Source: Pseudomonas sp. GM80 (GTDB lineage Bacteria; Pseudomonadota; Gammaproteobacteria; Pseudomonadales; Pseudomonadaceae). Taken from it: a stretch of 33,834 bases of DNA. The position numbers and the translations under genes were made by a program. This document shows positions 1 to 7,946 of this stretch, one piece after another. The notes beneath the pieces are model-generated. The model was not told where the DNA came from. It ran no database searches and saw nothing but the letters and a program-made list of their open reading frames with translations. The stretch lies in contig NZ_AKJD01000044.1 of the NCBI RefSeq assembly GCF_000282515.1, forward strand, positions 1 to 33,834, in the 5' to 3' direction. The first letter of the stretch is position 1. Every line of letters starts with the position of its first letter.

Positions 1-25
1 GCCGCCTTCGGCAGCTCCTACATGG
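1..25. repeat. Partial REP element at left edge
   Basis: The window opens inside a Pseudomonas REP arm: CCTTCGGCAGCTCCTACA matches one half of the hairpins at 16786-16861 and 26531-26607. The partner arm would lie outside the window, so the size of the element and which gene it follows cannot be told. Confidence 0.7.
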
Positions 26-151
26 GGATTGCGTGAGGCTGGAGATGAAACTTCTGTCATGAAACTTTGCGGCCTGCGACCGAATGTCGCGGATTCCGCG
101 GGCTGCAGCACTGTTGCGGTTTTTGCAAGAATACATTGCACAAATCGAGCG

Positions 152-181
152 TTTACTTAGCAAGCTAACAAATCATATAAA
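152..181 (+). promoter_or_regulatory. Promoter with SlyA/MarR-type palindrome
   Basis: A plausible sigma-70 promoter for the 62-residue gene has TTTACT (152-157) and TATAAA (176-181) spaced by 18 bases. The perfect palindrome TTAGCAAGCTAA (157-168) lies between the two hexamers. That 12-mer equals the published SlyA selection consensus from Salmonella, so a MarR/SlyA-family protein is a likely regulator. The hexamers are my reading; the palindrome is seen directly. Confidence 0.55.
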
Positions 182-232
182 AGAGTCCTGCACACGCCTT
201 GCTGCAGATAACTTGAGATTTGGAGCTAGCAG

Positions 233-421
233 ATGACTGTAAAAGTAACTGAACGCGACGATTCACACATGTCCCATGAAGGCGTAGCCGCCGGTATCCG
301 CATCTGGGACGTGCATCAACAAGACTTGCTGGTCGGCATGTTCCACAACGAGATCGATGCCCACAACTACAAGGCCGAGCTGGAAGTGCAAGAGCAGCAA
401 CGAGATCTACGATCCGCCTGA
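233..421 (+). CDS. Small conserved-type hypothetical protein, 62 aa
   Basis: I do not recognise this protein. It is short, soluble, without signal peptide or membrane segment, and acidic in its second half. The central part (about residues 22-50, IRIWDVHQQDLLVGMFHNE) looks like a small folded beta-type core, followed by a charged helical tail rich in Glu, Gln and Arg. The ATG is supported by GGAG at 222-225, seven bases upstream. It stands alone: a 13-bp perfect inverted repeat follows its stop, and the next gene is on the opposite strand. Its promoter carries a perfect SlyA-type palindrome, so it may respond to a MarR-family regulator. Coding character and regulation support a real gene; function is unknown. 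Confidence 0.75.
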   Translation: MTVKVTERDDSHMSHEGVAAGIRIWDVHQQDLLVGMFHNEIDAHNYKAELEVQEQQRDLRSA

Positions 422-437
422 CTCACCACTCTTCAGG

Positions 438-474
438 GTTGCAGCCTGCCCCTTTCCGGGTGGCAGGCTGCAAC
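438..474 (+). terminator. Hairpin after the 62-aa gene
   Basis: A perfect 13-bp inverted repeat (438-450 with 462-474, GTTGCAGCCTGCC and its complement) encloses an 11-base loop, 16 bases after the stop. There is no T-run on either side, so it is a weak candidate for an intrinsic terminator and could instead protect the transcript end. It lies between convergent genes. Confidence 0.5.
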
Positions 475-487
475 AACATCAGAACCT

Positions 488-1435
488 TCACACCACGCGA
501 ATCACACTCAAATAAAGGTTGTCGTCGATCTCCTCCGAAGCTATTTCATCGACGATCAGCCCCTCCTCGAGTCTGACCACCTCACATGCACCACCGCCCA
601 TGCCGTCATTCCTGATCGAGTACTGGACAGCGGTCGGGTGCTGCTTGTCGTAATCAAAGGACATGCCACAGGCAATCAGGAAGTCGATTTTCACTTCAGG
701 GATTTCAACTTCCTTATCCCGCTCACCTTCCTTCAGCACGGCATAATCAAGGCACACGTTAATGCCGAACGGGCAGCCCGGCACAAGACTATTGATAAAC
801 AGTCCCTGGTAACCCCCGAAGTAACTGTGCTCAGCGCTGACGTCGCTGTAGTCCTTGATCTTGATGACAAACTCGTCAAACAGCCTGAAGAACCAGAAGC
901 CATCTTGATTACCGACATTCCGACCAAAGTCGATGCCGGAAACATGTCGCTTTGGCCACATCGACATCAACGGGATATCTGTTTCATATTCTTTATTGGT
1001 AATCGTCAGCAAGTAATTAATGACTTCGTAATAACTCGCATCACCCTCTCCCACTTTTACCAAGGTTGCACAACTGCCCGCCAACAGGACAATCTTGCCG
1101 TACCGTTCAACAGGCAGATCTTTCATTAACGACGAAATATACGCAGGTACTTTTTCCAGGTAAGCGGTGGTCAATTCATGCAGCTCGTCCTCGCTGTCGA
1201 CCTCACGCCAAGGGATGTTCCAGAAAAACTCAGGCAAGGTGAAGAAGAGGCACTCCGAGCCGTCATGGTCTGCTGCAGCGGCCTTGGCAGCGATCCTGAT
1301 TTTGCGGCGCACAAACTCGACCCGGGCATCCAGTTCGCTGACCACGTAATCGGTAATTGATTGACCAGGCGCACGCAATTGCGAAAACTGCGGATTAAAA
1401 GTCGGTTGGCGCAACGAAGCAACACTTAATAACAT
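488..1435 (-). CDS. Nitrilase-superfamily (carbon-nitrogen hydrolase-like) protein, 315 aa
   Basis: The protein shows the Glu-Lys-Cys triad of the nitrilase superfamily in the right order: E69 in FTLPEFFWN, K162 in MWPKRHVS (family K-x-H pattern), and C228 in FGINVCLDY (family G-x-x-x-C-x-D). LLAGSCATL near 117-125 matches the strand before the Lys region, and IDFLIACGMSF the strand after Cys. Members hydrolyse nitriles, amides or N-acyl groups; the substrate here cannot be read. E-to-K (93) and K-to-C (66) spacings are longer than usual, so it is a divergent branch. I choose ATG 1435 because AGGA lies 8 bases upstream; a TTG at 1441 is too close to that site. The gene stands alone, is visibly AT-richer than its neighbours (for example 961-1030) and looks acquired. 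No signal peptide. Confidence 0.75.
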   Translation of the reverse strand: MLLSVASLRQPTFNPQFSQLRAPGQSITDYVVSELDARVEFVRRKIRIAAKAAAADHDGSECLFFTLPEFFWNIPWREVDSEDELHELTTAYLEKVPAYISSLMKDLPVERYGKIVLLAGSCATLVKVGEGDASYYEVINYLLTITNKEYETDIPLMSMWPKRHVSGIDFGRNVGNQDGFWFFRLFDEFVIKIKDYSDVSAEHSYFGGYQGLFINSLVPGCPFGINVCLDYAVLKEGERDKEVEIPEVKIDFLIACGMSFDYDKQHPTAVQYSIRNDGMGGGACEVVRLEEGLIVDEIASEEIDDNLYLSVIRVV

Positions 1436-1441
1436 CAGCAA

Positions 1442-1566
1442 TATCCTTATTCATTTAAATTAATTCCATTTATTCTCCCCACACAAAAAACACCTATATA
1501 AAAGTGCAACGCGCTGTTTATGAGCAGCGCAAAATCCTCACACTTCAAACACGTTAATTTCTGCCA
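1442..1566 (-). promoter_or_regulatory. AT-rich upstream region of the nitrilase-like gene
   Basis: This stretch is AT-rich and contains a perfect inverted repeat GCGCTG...CAGCGC (1511-1516 with 1525-1530) just upstream, on the minus strand, of a TATATA-rich block near 1494-1500 that could serve as a -10 element. I see no coding capacity. It likely holds the promoter of the nitrilase-like gene. Confidence 0.35.
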
Positions 1567-1606
1567 AAGAAAACCCGCCGATCGTATCGATACGAATCGG
1601 CGGGTT
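1567..1606 (-). terminator. Intrinsic terminator of the mazG-DUF2058 transcript
   Basis: AACCCGCCGAT (1572-1582) pairs with ATCGGCGGGTT (1596-1606). Read on the minus strand the 11-bp stem runs directly into TTTTCTTT, as in a Rho-independent terminator. It lies about 60 bases after the stop of the DUF2058 gene. Confidence 0.85.
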
Positions 1607-1666
1607 CAATATATAAACACTTTCAAAGTACTAGCAAAGATGTAAGCCGCTAGAACATTAAAACAA

Positions 1667-2209
1667 TTACCACATCAGATCATCAGGAATCTGATACGCC
1701 GCGTACGGATCATCTTCGGTGCTGACTTCTTCGGTCTGCACGTTGAGTTGGACGATGCGCTGCGGGTCGCGTTCCTGGATCTTCAGCGCCGCTTCACGCG
1801 GAATCACTTCGTAGCCGCCGGCATGGTGGACGATCGCCAGCGAACCGCTGCTGAGCTTGTTGCGCATCAGCGTATTGACCGAGATGCGCTTGACCTTCTT
1901 ATCGTCGACGAAGTTGTAGTAGTCCTCGGTGGTCAGTTTCGGCAGGCGCGAGACTTCGATCAACTGCTTGACCTGCGCGGCACGTGCCTTGGCTTCGACC
2001 TTTTCCTGCTGCTGGCGATTCAGCTCCTGGTCACGCTTGACCTTCTCGGCCTGGGCTTCCTGCGCCGCACGCTGCTGCGTGTCATCCAGTTCGATCTGGC
2101 CTTTGTGCGCCAGACGTTGCTGCTTCTGCTTGTCTTTGCTGACCTGCTTGGCCTGCTTTTGGTTGACCAGACCTGCTTTGAGCAACTGGTCGCGAAGGGA
2201 AATACTCAT
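1667..2209 (-). CDS. DUF2058 family protein (YaiL-type), 180 aa
   Basis: The N-terminus (MSISLRDQLLKAGLVNQKQAK) followed by a long, highly charged Lys/Gln/Glu helix to about residue 85 is typical of DUF2058 (E. coli YaiL), sometimes annotated as nucleoprotein or polynucleotide-associated. The second half, from LPKLTTEDYYNF onward, is a compact conserved domain ending in an acidic tail (DDPYAAYQIPDDLMW). No enzymatic motif is visible and the molecular role of the family is not established; nucleic-acid association would fit the basic coiled segment. It follows mazG by 25 bases on the same strand and precedes a strong terminator, so it is probably the last gene of that transcript. Confidence 0.9.
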   Translation of the reverse strand: MSISLRDQLLKAGLVNQKQAKQVSKDKQKQQRLAHKGQIELDDTQQRAAQEAQAEKVKRDQELNRQQQEKVEAKARAAQVKQLIEVSRLPKLTTEDYYNFVDDKKVKRISVNTLMRNKLSSGSLAIVHHAGGYEVIPREAALKIQERDPQRIVQLNVQTEEVSTEDDPYAAYQIPDDLMW

Positions 2210-2234
2210 GGGGCTTACTCACTTGGGCAGTTGC

Positions 2235-3068
2235 TCAGCCGCAGCTGGGCGCATTCTTTTCCTGACGTTTGGCTTCGCCCCACAGGGCGTCCAACTCTTC
2301 GAGGGTGCAATCTTCTATGGGACGGTGGGTATCGCGCAATGCCTGTTCGATAAATCGGAAACGTCTTTCGAACTTGCCGTTGGCACCACGCAGCGCGGTT
2401 TCCGGGTCGACCTTCAAGTGCCGGGCCAGATTGACCACGGAAAACAGCAGGTCGCCGATCTCGTCAGCCACGGCGACGGGATCGTTTTCGGACATCGCTT
2501 CAAGGACTTCATCGAGTTCTTCGCGCACCTTGTCGAACACCGGCAAAGCCTCCGGCCAGTCGAAACCGACCTGCCCGGCACGCTTCTGCAACTTGGCTGA
2601 ACGCGACAGAGCCGGCAGCGTGGCCGGCACGTCGTCGAGCAGGGACAGTTGCTCGGGGGCGGCGGACTTCTCGGCGCGTTCTTCGGCCTTGATCTCTTCC
2701 CAGCGCTGCTTGACCTGTTCTTCGCTCAAGCGCGGTACGTCGAGCGGCGCGTACAGATCACCGGTGGGGAACACGTGGGGATGACGACGGATCAGTTTGC
2801 GGGTGATGCTGTCGATCACTCCGGCGAATTCGAAACGCCCTTCTTCCTTGGCCAACTGGCTGTAGTAAACGACCTGAAACAGCAGATCGCCGAGCTCACC
2901 CTGCAAATGATCGAAGTCGCCGCGCTCGATGGCATCGGCCACTTCGTAGGCTTCTTCGAGGGTGTGCGGGACGATGGTCGCGTAGGTTTGCTTGATGTCC
3001 CACGGGCAACCGAACTGCGGATCGCGCAGACGGTTCATCAGGTGGAGCAGGTCTTCAAGGCTGTACAT
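2235..3068 (-). CDS. mazG: Nucleoside triphosphate pyrophosphohydrolase MazG, 277 aa
   Basis: MazG hydrolyses (d)NTPs to monophosphate and pyrophosphate in the cytoplasm; in E. coli it lowers ppGpp effects and cleans the nucleotide pool. Two MazG domains are visible. The N-terminal one has RLRDPQFGCPWD, the metal-binding LEEAYEVADAI and GELGDLLFQVV; the C-terminal one has VREELDEVLEAM and ADEIGDLLFSVVNLARHL. The length suits the two-domain enterobacterial type. The frame opens at GTG 3080, but ATG 3068 aligns with the E. coli start and is chosen. It lies downstream of relA, as in E. coli, separated here by a REPIN (3098-3203), and 25 bases upstream of the DUF2058 gene. Confidence 0.95.
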   Translation of the reverse strand: MYSLEDLLHLMNRLRDPQFGCPWDIKQTYATIVPHTLEEAYEVADAIERGDFDHLQGELGDLLFQVVYYSQLAKEEGRFEFAGVIDSITRKLIRRHPHVFPTGDLYAPLDVPRLSEEQVKQRWEEIKAEERAEKSAAPEQLSLLDDVPATLPALSRSAKLQKRAGQVGFDWPEALPVFDKVREELDEVLEAMSENDPVAVADEIGDLLFSVVNLARHLKVDPETALRGANGKFERRFRFIEQALRDTHRPIEDCTLEELDALWGEAKRQEKNAPSCG

Positions 3069-3097
3069 ACAAACTCTCACTAAACCTTTCTGCGATC

Positions 3098-3203
3098 TTG
3101 ATCGTTCCCACGCTCTGCGTGGGAATGCAGCCCGTGACGCTCCGCGTCACTGGACGCAGAGCGTCCCTTGAGGCATTCCCACGCGGAGCGTGGGAACGAT
3201 CAA
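3098..3203. repeat. REPIN, GTTCCCACGC family, between relA and mazG
   Basis: Outer arms 3098-3128 and 3173-3203 are near-perfect reverse complements. Each arm is also a palindrome of the form GTTCCCACGC(T/G)C(T/C)GCGTGGGAA, and the centre holds smaller GC-rich inverted repeats. It fills the relA-mazG gap. The same family recurs at 30337-30423. Confidence 0.9.
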
Positions 3204-3215
3204 TCGAAGCCATCT

Positions 3216-5459
3216 TCACGGGGTACGGTTACGCCGCGTTTCGATGATGTTCGGCAACTGCGATATACGCCCCAGCAACCGCCCCAGCGCGTCCAGACCC
3301 GGGATCTCGATGGTCAGGGACATCAACGCGGTGTTGTCTTCCTTGTTCGAGCGGGTGTTGACCGCCAGCACGTTGATGCGCTCGTTGAGCAACACCTGCG
3401 AAACATCACGCAGCAAACCCGAGCGGTCGTAGGCGCGGATGATGATGTCCACCGGATAGGTGAGCACCGGCACCGGGCCCCAACTGACCTGAATGATCCG
3501 CTCTGGCTCGCGTCCCGACAGTTGCAGCACCGAGGCGCAGTCCTGACGGTGAATGCTCACGCCACGGCCCTGAGTGATGTAACCGACAATCGCATCGCCC
3601 GGCAGCGGCTGGCAGCAGCCGGCCATCTGTGTCATCAGGTTGCCGACGCCCTGGATCTGAATGTCGCCGCGCTTGCCCGGTTTGTAACCGGTGGCTTTGC
3701 GCGGGATCAGCTCCAGCTGTTCGTTGCCGCGCTCCGGCTCGACCAGTTGCTGCGCCAGGTTGACCAATTGCGCCAGGCGCAAGTCGCCGGCACCGAGGGC
3801 GGCGAACATGTCTTCGGCGGTTTTCATGTTGGCCTTGTCGGCCAGCTTGTCGAAATCCACCGCTGGCAGGCCGAGGCGTGTCAGTTCGCGTTCGATCAGG
3901 GTTTTACCGGCCGCAACATTCTGATCGCGCGCCTGCAATTTGAACCAGTGAACGATCTTCGCCCGCGCCCGCGAGGTGGTGACGTAACCGAGGTTCGAGT
4001 TCAGCCAGTCGCGGCTCGGCGTGCCGTGTTTGCTGGTGATGATCTCGACCTGCTCACCGGTTTGCAGGCTGTAGTTAAGCGGGACGATGCGCCCGTTGAT
4101 CTTCGCGCCACGGCAGTTGTGACCGATTTCGGTGTGCACGCGGTAAGCGAAGTCCAGCGGCGTCGCGCCTTTCGGCAAATCAATGGCGTGACCGTCAGGG
4201 GTGAAGATGTAAACCCGATCCGGTTCGATATCGACGCGCAGCTGTTCGGCCAGACCACCGATGTCGCCCAGTTCTTCGTGCCACTCGAGCACCTGACGCA
4301 GCCAGGAGATTTTCTCTTCGTAGTGATTCGAACCGGATTTGACGTCGGTGCCCTTGTAGCGCCAGTGCGCGCAGACGCCGAGCTCGGCTTCTTCGTGCAT
4401 CGAGTGCGTGCGGATCTGCACCTCAAGCACCTTACCCTCAGGGCCGATCACCGCCGTGTGCAGCGAGCGGTAGCCGTTCTCTTTCGGGTTGGCGATGTAG
4501 TCGTCGAATTCTTTCGGAATGTGCCGCCACAAGGTGTGGACGATACCGAGCGCGGTGTAGCAGTCGCGCATCTCCGGCACCAGCACACGCACCGCACGCA
4601 CGTCGTAGATCTGGCTGAATTCCAGACCCTTGCGCTGCATTTTGCGCCAGATCGAATAGATGTGTTTGGCCCGGCCGCTGATGTCGGCGTCGACGCCGGT
4701 GGCCTGCAATTCGTCCTTGAGCTGGGTCATCACGTCGGCGATGAAACGCTCGCGATCCAGCCGTCGCTCGTGGAGCAACTTGGCGATCTGCTTGTATTGA
4801 TCCGGTTCGAGGTAACGGAAGGACAAGTCCTCCAGTTCCCACTTGATATGACCGATGCCGAGGCGATGCGCGAGCGGCGCATAGATGTCGAACACTTCGC
4901 GGGCGACACGGTTACGCTTTTCATCATCGGCGGTTTTTACCGCACGGATGGCGCAGGTACGTTCGGCGAGTTTGATCAGCGCAACACGGACGTCGTCGAC
5001 CATCGCCACGAGCATTTTGCGCAGGTTTTCCACTTGCCCTTGCGTGCCCATGACCATCGATTGGCGCGGGCTGAGGCTGGCGCTGATGGCCGCCATGCGC
5101 TGCACGCCGTCGATCAGTTTGGCCACCACCGGGCCAAAGCGCTGGCCAATGGCCGCGAGCTCAATCTGGCCTTCGCGTACGCCGCGATACAGGACCGCCG
5201 CGACCAGCGAATCCTGATCGAGCTTGAGGTCGGCGAGAATCTCGGCGATCTCCAGACCAGTACTGAAACTGCCGGAGCCTTCGGCCCACAGATTCTTCTT
5301 GGCATTGGACTGTTGTTCGGCCTCGCGAGCGAACTCGCAGGCTTCTTTCAAGGCTTCGCGATCCAGTGCCAGATCGACACTGACCGCGTGATCGAGCCAA
5401 GCCTCGAGATTGATACTGCCGTCAGTGTTGATCGGCTGGTGTGCTCTCACCTGTACCAT
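3216..5459 (-). CDS. relA: GTP pyrophosphokinase RelA, 747 aa
   Basis: RelA makes (p)ppGpp from ATP and GTP/GDP when ribosomes hold uncharged tRNA. Domains in order are a degenerate HD domain (about 25-200), the synthetase (about 235-375, with EFDDYIANPKENGYRSLHT and EVQIRTHSMHEEAELG), TGS (YIFTPDGHAIDLPKG), a Cys-rich zinc-finger region (MAGCCQPLPGDAIVGYI, HRQDCASV) and a C-terminal ACT/RRM domain (IIRAYDRSGLLRDVSQVL). Where SpoT carries the metal-binding HDxxED of the hydrolase, this protein has YRGVRE, so it is the synthesis-only RelA type. The length equals pseudomonad RelA. It lies 101 bases after rlmD on the same strand and is followed by a REPIN and mazG. Confidence 0.98.
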   Translation of the reverse strand: MVQVRAHQPINTDGSINLEAWLDHAVSVDLALDREALKEACEFAREAEQQSNAKKNLWAEGSGSFSTGLEIAEILADLKLDQDSLVAAVLYRGVREGQIELAAIGQRFGPVVAKLIDGVQRMAAISASLSPRQSMVMGTQGQVENLRKMLVAMVDDVRVALIKLAERTCAIRAVKTADDEKRNRVAREVFDIYAPLAHRLGIGHIKWELEDLSFRYLEPDQYKQIAKLLHERRLDRERFIADVMTQLKDELQATGVDADISGRAKHIYSIWRKMQRKGLEFSQIYDVRAVRVLVPEMRDCYTALGIVHTLWRHIPKEFDDYIANPKENGYRSLHTAVIGPEGKVLEVQIRTHSMHEEAELGVCAHWRYKGTDVKSGSNHYEEKISWLRQVLEWHEELGDIGGLAEQLRVDIEPDRVYIFTPDGHAIDLPKGATPLDFAYRVHTEIGHNCRGAKINGRIVPLNYSLQTGEQVEIITSKHGTPSRDWLNSNLGYVTTSRARAKIVHWFKLQARDQNVAAGKTLIERELTRLGLPAVDFDKLADKANMKTAEDMFAALGAGDLRLAQLVNLAQQLVEPERGNEQLELIPRKATGYKPGKRGDIQIQGVGNLMTQMAGCCQPLPGDAIVGYITQGRGVSIHRQDCASVLQLSGREPERIIQVSWGPVPVLTYPVDIIIRAYDRSGLLRDVSQVLLNERINVLAVNTRSNKEDNTALMSLTIEIPGLDALGRLLGRISQLPNIIETRRNRTP

Positions 5460-5560
5460 CTTGCTTTACCTTCCCTACGACGCAGATTCAATGCGTCAAA
5501 TCGCTGACCTCTACTGTCCGTTTATACTCGCGGGGCTAATGCGAGCGCTGCGCGGACAGA

Positions 5561-6937
5561 TCAGACGGATTCAGACGAGCCATCCTGGCTCGCTTCAAAT
5601 AACGCCATGGCCTCGACATGTGCCGTCTGAGGAAACATATCGAGAATCCCGGCACGTTTTAACCGGTAGCCCTGCTTGATCAATTCGACCGTATCGCGCG
5701 CCAGAGTTGCAGGGTTGCACGACACGTACACCAACCGTTTCGCGCCCAGGGTCGCGAGCTTGCGCACCACCTCGAAAGCACCGTCACGCGGTGGGTCCAA
5801 GAGTACCGCAGAAAAACCATTTCCGACCCACTGAGCATGGCTCAAAGGCTGGGATAAATCGGCTTGAAAAAACTTTGTGTTATGCAAATTGTTACTGGCG
5901 GCGTTGGCTTCGGCACGATCGACCATGGTCTGCACGCCTTCGACCGCCACCACTTCACGCACGGACTTGGCCAGCGGCAAGGCGAAGTTGCCCAAGCCGC
6001 AGAACAGGTCCAGCACACGCTCATCGCTACGTGGTTTCAACCAGTCCAGCGCCTGGGCGACCATTGCCTCGTTGACGCCGGCATTGACCTGGATAAAGTC
6101 GCCGGGCCGATAGGCCAAATTCAGATCCCACTGTTCCAGACGATAACCCAGCGACTGGGTCGCATCGACCGGATGCGGTTCGCCTTCGCCATGCAGCCAG
6201 AGTTGCGCTTCATGGAACTGGCAGAAGTCCTTGAGGATGCTCAGATCCGCTTCGGACAACGGCGCCATGTGCCGCAGCAACACCGCCAGTGACGAGCCGC
6301 TGAACAACTCGACGTGACCCAACGCTTGCGGCTTGCTCAAGCGACGGAGCATCTCCGGCAAACGGGTCATGATCGGTTGCAAGGGCTGTACCAGCACCGG
6401 GCATTCGCTGATCGCGACGATGTCCTGACTGCCAGCCGCGCGAAAACCCACTTCGAGTTTCTTCGCTTTCATGTCCCAGCGCACCGCGATCCGGGCACGA
6501 CGGCGATAGCCGAATTCCGGGCCGGTCAGCGGTGCTGCCCATTCTTCAGGTTCGACACCGGCAACGCGCGACAATTGCTCGGCGAGCATGCGCTGTTTCA
6601 GGGCAAGCTGTTCGCTGTGGGGCAAATGCTGAACGCTGCAACCGCCGCAACGGCCGGCGTGCTGGCACGGCGCCGGGCGACGCAATTCGCTGGCGGTGAA
6701 CACGCGCTCGGTGCGCGCCTCGACCACTTTGCCGTGGGCGCCGAGCACCCGCGCTTCGACCTCTTCACCGGCAAGGGCGCCGAGGACGAACCAGGTTTTA
6801 CCTTCGAAAAACGCGATGCCGCGACCGTCATTGGCCAGGCGCTCGATGTTCAAGCGCTGCTTTTTGCCGGTCGGGATTTGCGCAGCCTTGCTTCCGCCAG
6901 TGGGCTGAAAGCGCAGGCCTCTCTCGTGCTTGGCCAT
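5561..6937 (-). CDS. rlmD: 23S rRNA (uracil-1939-C5)-methyltransferase RlmD, 458 aa
   Basis: RlmD (RumA) methylates U1939 of 23S rRNA with S-adenosylmethionine. A TRAM domain lies at about 20-80. The iron-sulfur ligands are C91, C97, C100 ([10 protein letters not shown]) and C179 (ISECPVL). The SAM site is [16 protein letters not shown] (308-323), followed by LLDPPRDGA, and the catalytic Cys is C407 in [13 protein letters not shown]. The methyltransferase ends with HVEAMALFE, the general-base region. The ATG is shared with the cysM stop (TGATG overlap at 6937), so cysM and rlmD are translationally coupled. The order rlmD-relA is widely conserved in gammaproteobacteria. Confidence 0.97.
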   Translation of the reverse strand: MAKHERGLRFQPTGGSKAAQIPTGKKQRLNIERLANDGRGIAFFEGKTWFVLGALAGEEVEARVLGAHGKVVEARTERVFTASELRRPAPCQHAGRCGGCSVQHLPHSEQLALKQRMLAEQLSRVAGVEPEEWAAPLTGPEFGYRRRARIAVRWDMKAKKLEVGFRAAGSQDIVAISECPVLVQPLQPIMTRLPEMLRRLSKPQALGHVELFSGSSLAVLLRHMAPLSEADLSILKDFCQFHEAQLWLHGEGEPHPVDATQSLGYRLEQWDLNLAYRPGDFIQVNAGVNEAMVAQALDWLKPRSDERVLDLFCGLGNFALPLAKSVREVVAVEGVQTMVDRAEANAASNNLHNTKFFQADLSQPLSHAQWVGNGFSAVLLDPPRDGAFEVVRKLATLGAKRLVYVSCNPATLARDTVELIKQGYRLKRAGILDMFPQTAHVEAMALFEASQDGSSESV

Positions 6938-7839
6938 CAGTTGAGCGCGTCGAAAATGCCGGTCGACAGGTAACGGTCGCCACGGTCGCAGATGATCGCG
7001 ACGATCACCGCGTTTTCAACTTCTTTGGACAGGCGCAGCATCGCTGCCACCGCACCGCCCGAGGACACGCCGCAGAAGATGCCTTCTTCGCGGGCCAGAC
7101 GACGGGTGACGTCCTCGGCCTCGCTTTGCGCCATGTCGACGATGCGATCAACGCGATCAGCCTGATAAATCTTCGGCAGGTATTCCTGCGGCCAGCGACG
7201 GATACCGGGAATGGCCGAGCCTTCCATCGGCTGCAAACCGACGATCTGCACGCTGTCGCTCTGTTCTTTCAAGTAGCGCGACACGCCCATGATGGTGCCG
7301 GTGGTGCCCATCGAACTGACGAAATGGGTGATGCTGCCCTGGGTCTGCCGCCAGATTTCCGGGCCGGTGGTGGTGTAGTGCGCTTCAGGATTGTCACCAT
7401 TGGCGAACTGATCGAGCACCTTGCCACGGCCTTCGGCTTCCATGCGCTGCGCAAGGTCGCGCGCGCCTTCCATGCCCTCTTCCTGGCTGACCAGAATCAG
7501 CTCGGCACCGTAGGCGGTCATCGCCGCTTTGCGCTCGGCACTGGAGTTGTCGGGCATGATCAGGATCATCTTGTAACCCTTGATCGCGGCGGCCATGGCC
7601 AGCGCAATGCCGGTGTTACCCGAGGTCGCTTCGATCAGCGTATCGCCGGCGTGGATCTGCCCGCGCAACTCGGCGCGAGTGATCATCGACAGCGCCGGAC
7701 GGTCCTTGACCGAACCCGCCGGGTTATTCCCTTCGAGCTTGAGCAACAGGGTGTTGCTGGTGGCACCGGGCAGGCGCTGCAAACGCACCAGCGGAGTGTT
7801 GCCGACGCAATCGGCGATGGTTGGGTACTGCAGGGTCAT
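6937..7839 (-). CDS. cysM: Cysteine synthase B (O-acetylserine sulfhydrylase), 300 aa
   Basis: CysM is a PLP enzyme forming L-cysteine (or S-sulfocysteine from thiosulfate) from O-acetylserine. The PLP lysine is K45 in [10 protein letters not shown], the substrate loop is TSGNTG (72-77), and the phosphate-binding Gly-rich loop is [11 protein letters not shown]. The short C-terminus and residues such as RRWPQEYLP are of the CysM rather than CysK type. The frame continues upstream to 7878 but ATG 7839, giving [17 protein letters not shown], matches the family start. It heads the cysM-rlmD pair, and 107 bases separate it from the upstream nuclease gene. Confidence 0.95.
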   Translation of the reverse strand: MTLQYPTIADCVGNTPLVRLQRLPGATSNTLLLKLEGNNPAGSVKDRPALSMITRAELRGQIHAGDTLIEATSGNTGIALAMAAAIKGYKMILIMPDNSSAERKAAMTAYGAELILVSQEEGMEGARDLAQRMEAEGRGKVLDQFANGDNPEAHYTTTGPEIWRQTQGSITHFVSSMGTTGTIMGVSRYLKEQSDSVQIVGLQPMEGSAIPGIRRWPQEYLPKIYQADRVDRIVDMAQSEAEDVTRRLAREEGIFCGVSSGGAVAAMLRLSKEVENAVIVAIICDRGDRYLSTGIFDALN

Positions 7840-7946
7840 GGCGTATTCGCAATCCAGACGTGCGGGGGCGCCTATCATACCGGCAAACCCGCGCAGGCCA
7901 TATCACGCAAAGTGCGGTGCTTATGGTTTATGGGAATAAGCGTCCG

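Noticed and set aside
45..72. Pho-box-like CTGTCATGAAACTTTG with a direct repeat ATGAAACTT
   Set aside because: The first half fits the Pho consensus but the second is degenerate, and no promoter follows at suitable distance; too weak to call.
638..1129. A 163-codon plus-strand frame opposite the nitrilase-like gene
   Set aside because: The minus-strand frame shows the nitrilase triad in correct order and a good ribosome site, so this one is a shadow.
3216..5459. Loss of the hydrolase HD motif in RelA as a mutation
   Set aside because: Absence of the metal-binding HD residues is normal for gammaproteobacterial RelA, so it is not an anomaly.
3168..5507. A 779-codon open frame on the plus strand opposite relA
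   Set aside because: It is the antisense of relA, has low-complexity His/Arg/Asp/Val-rich content typical of reversed high-GC genes, and no ribosome site or family motif.
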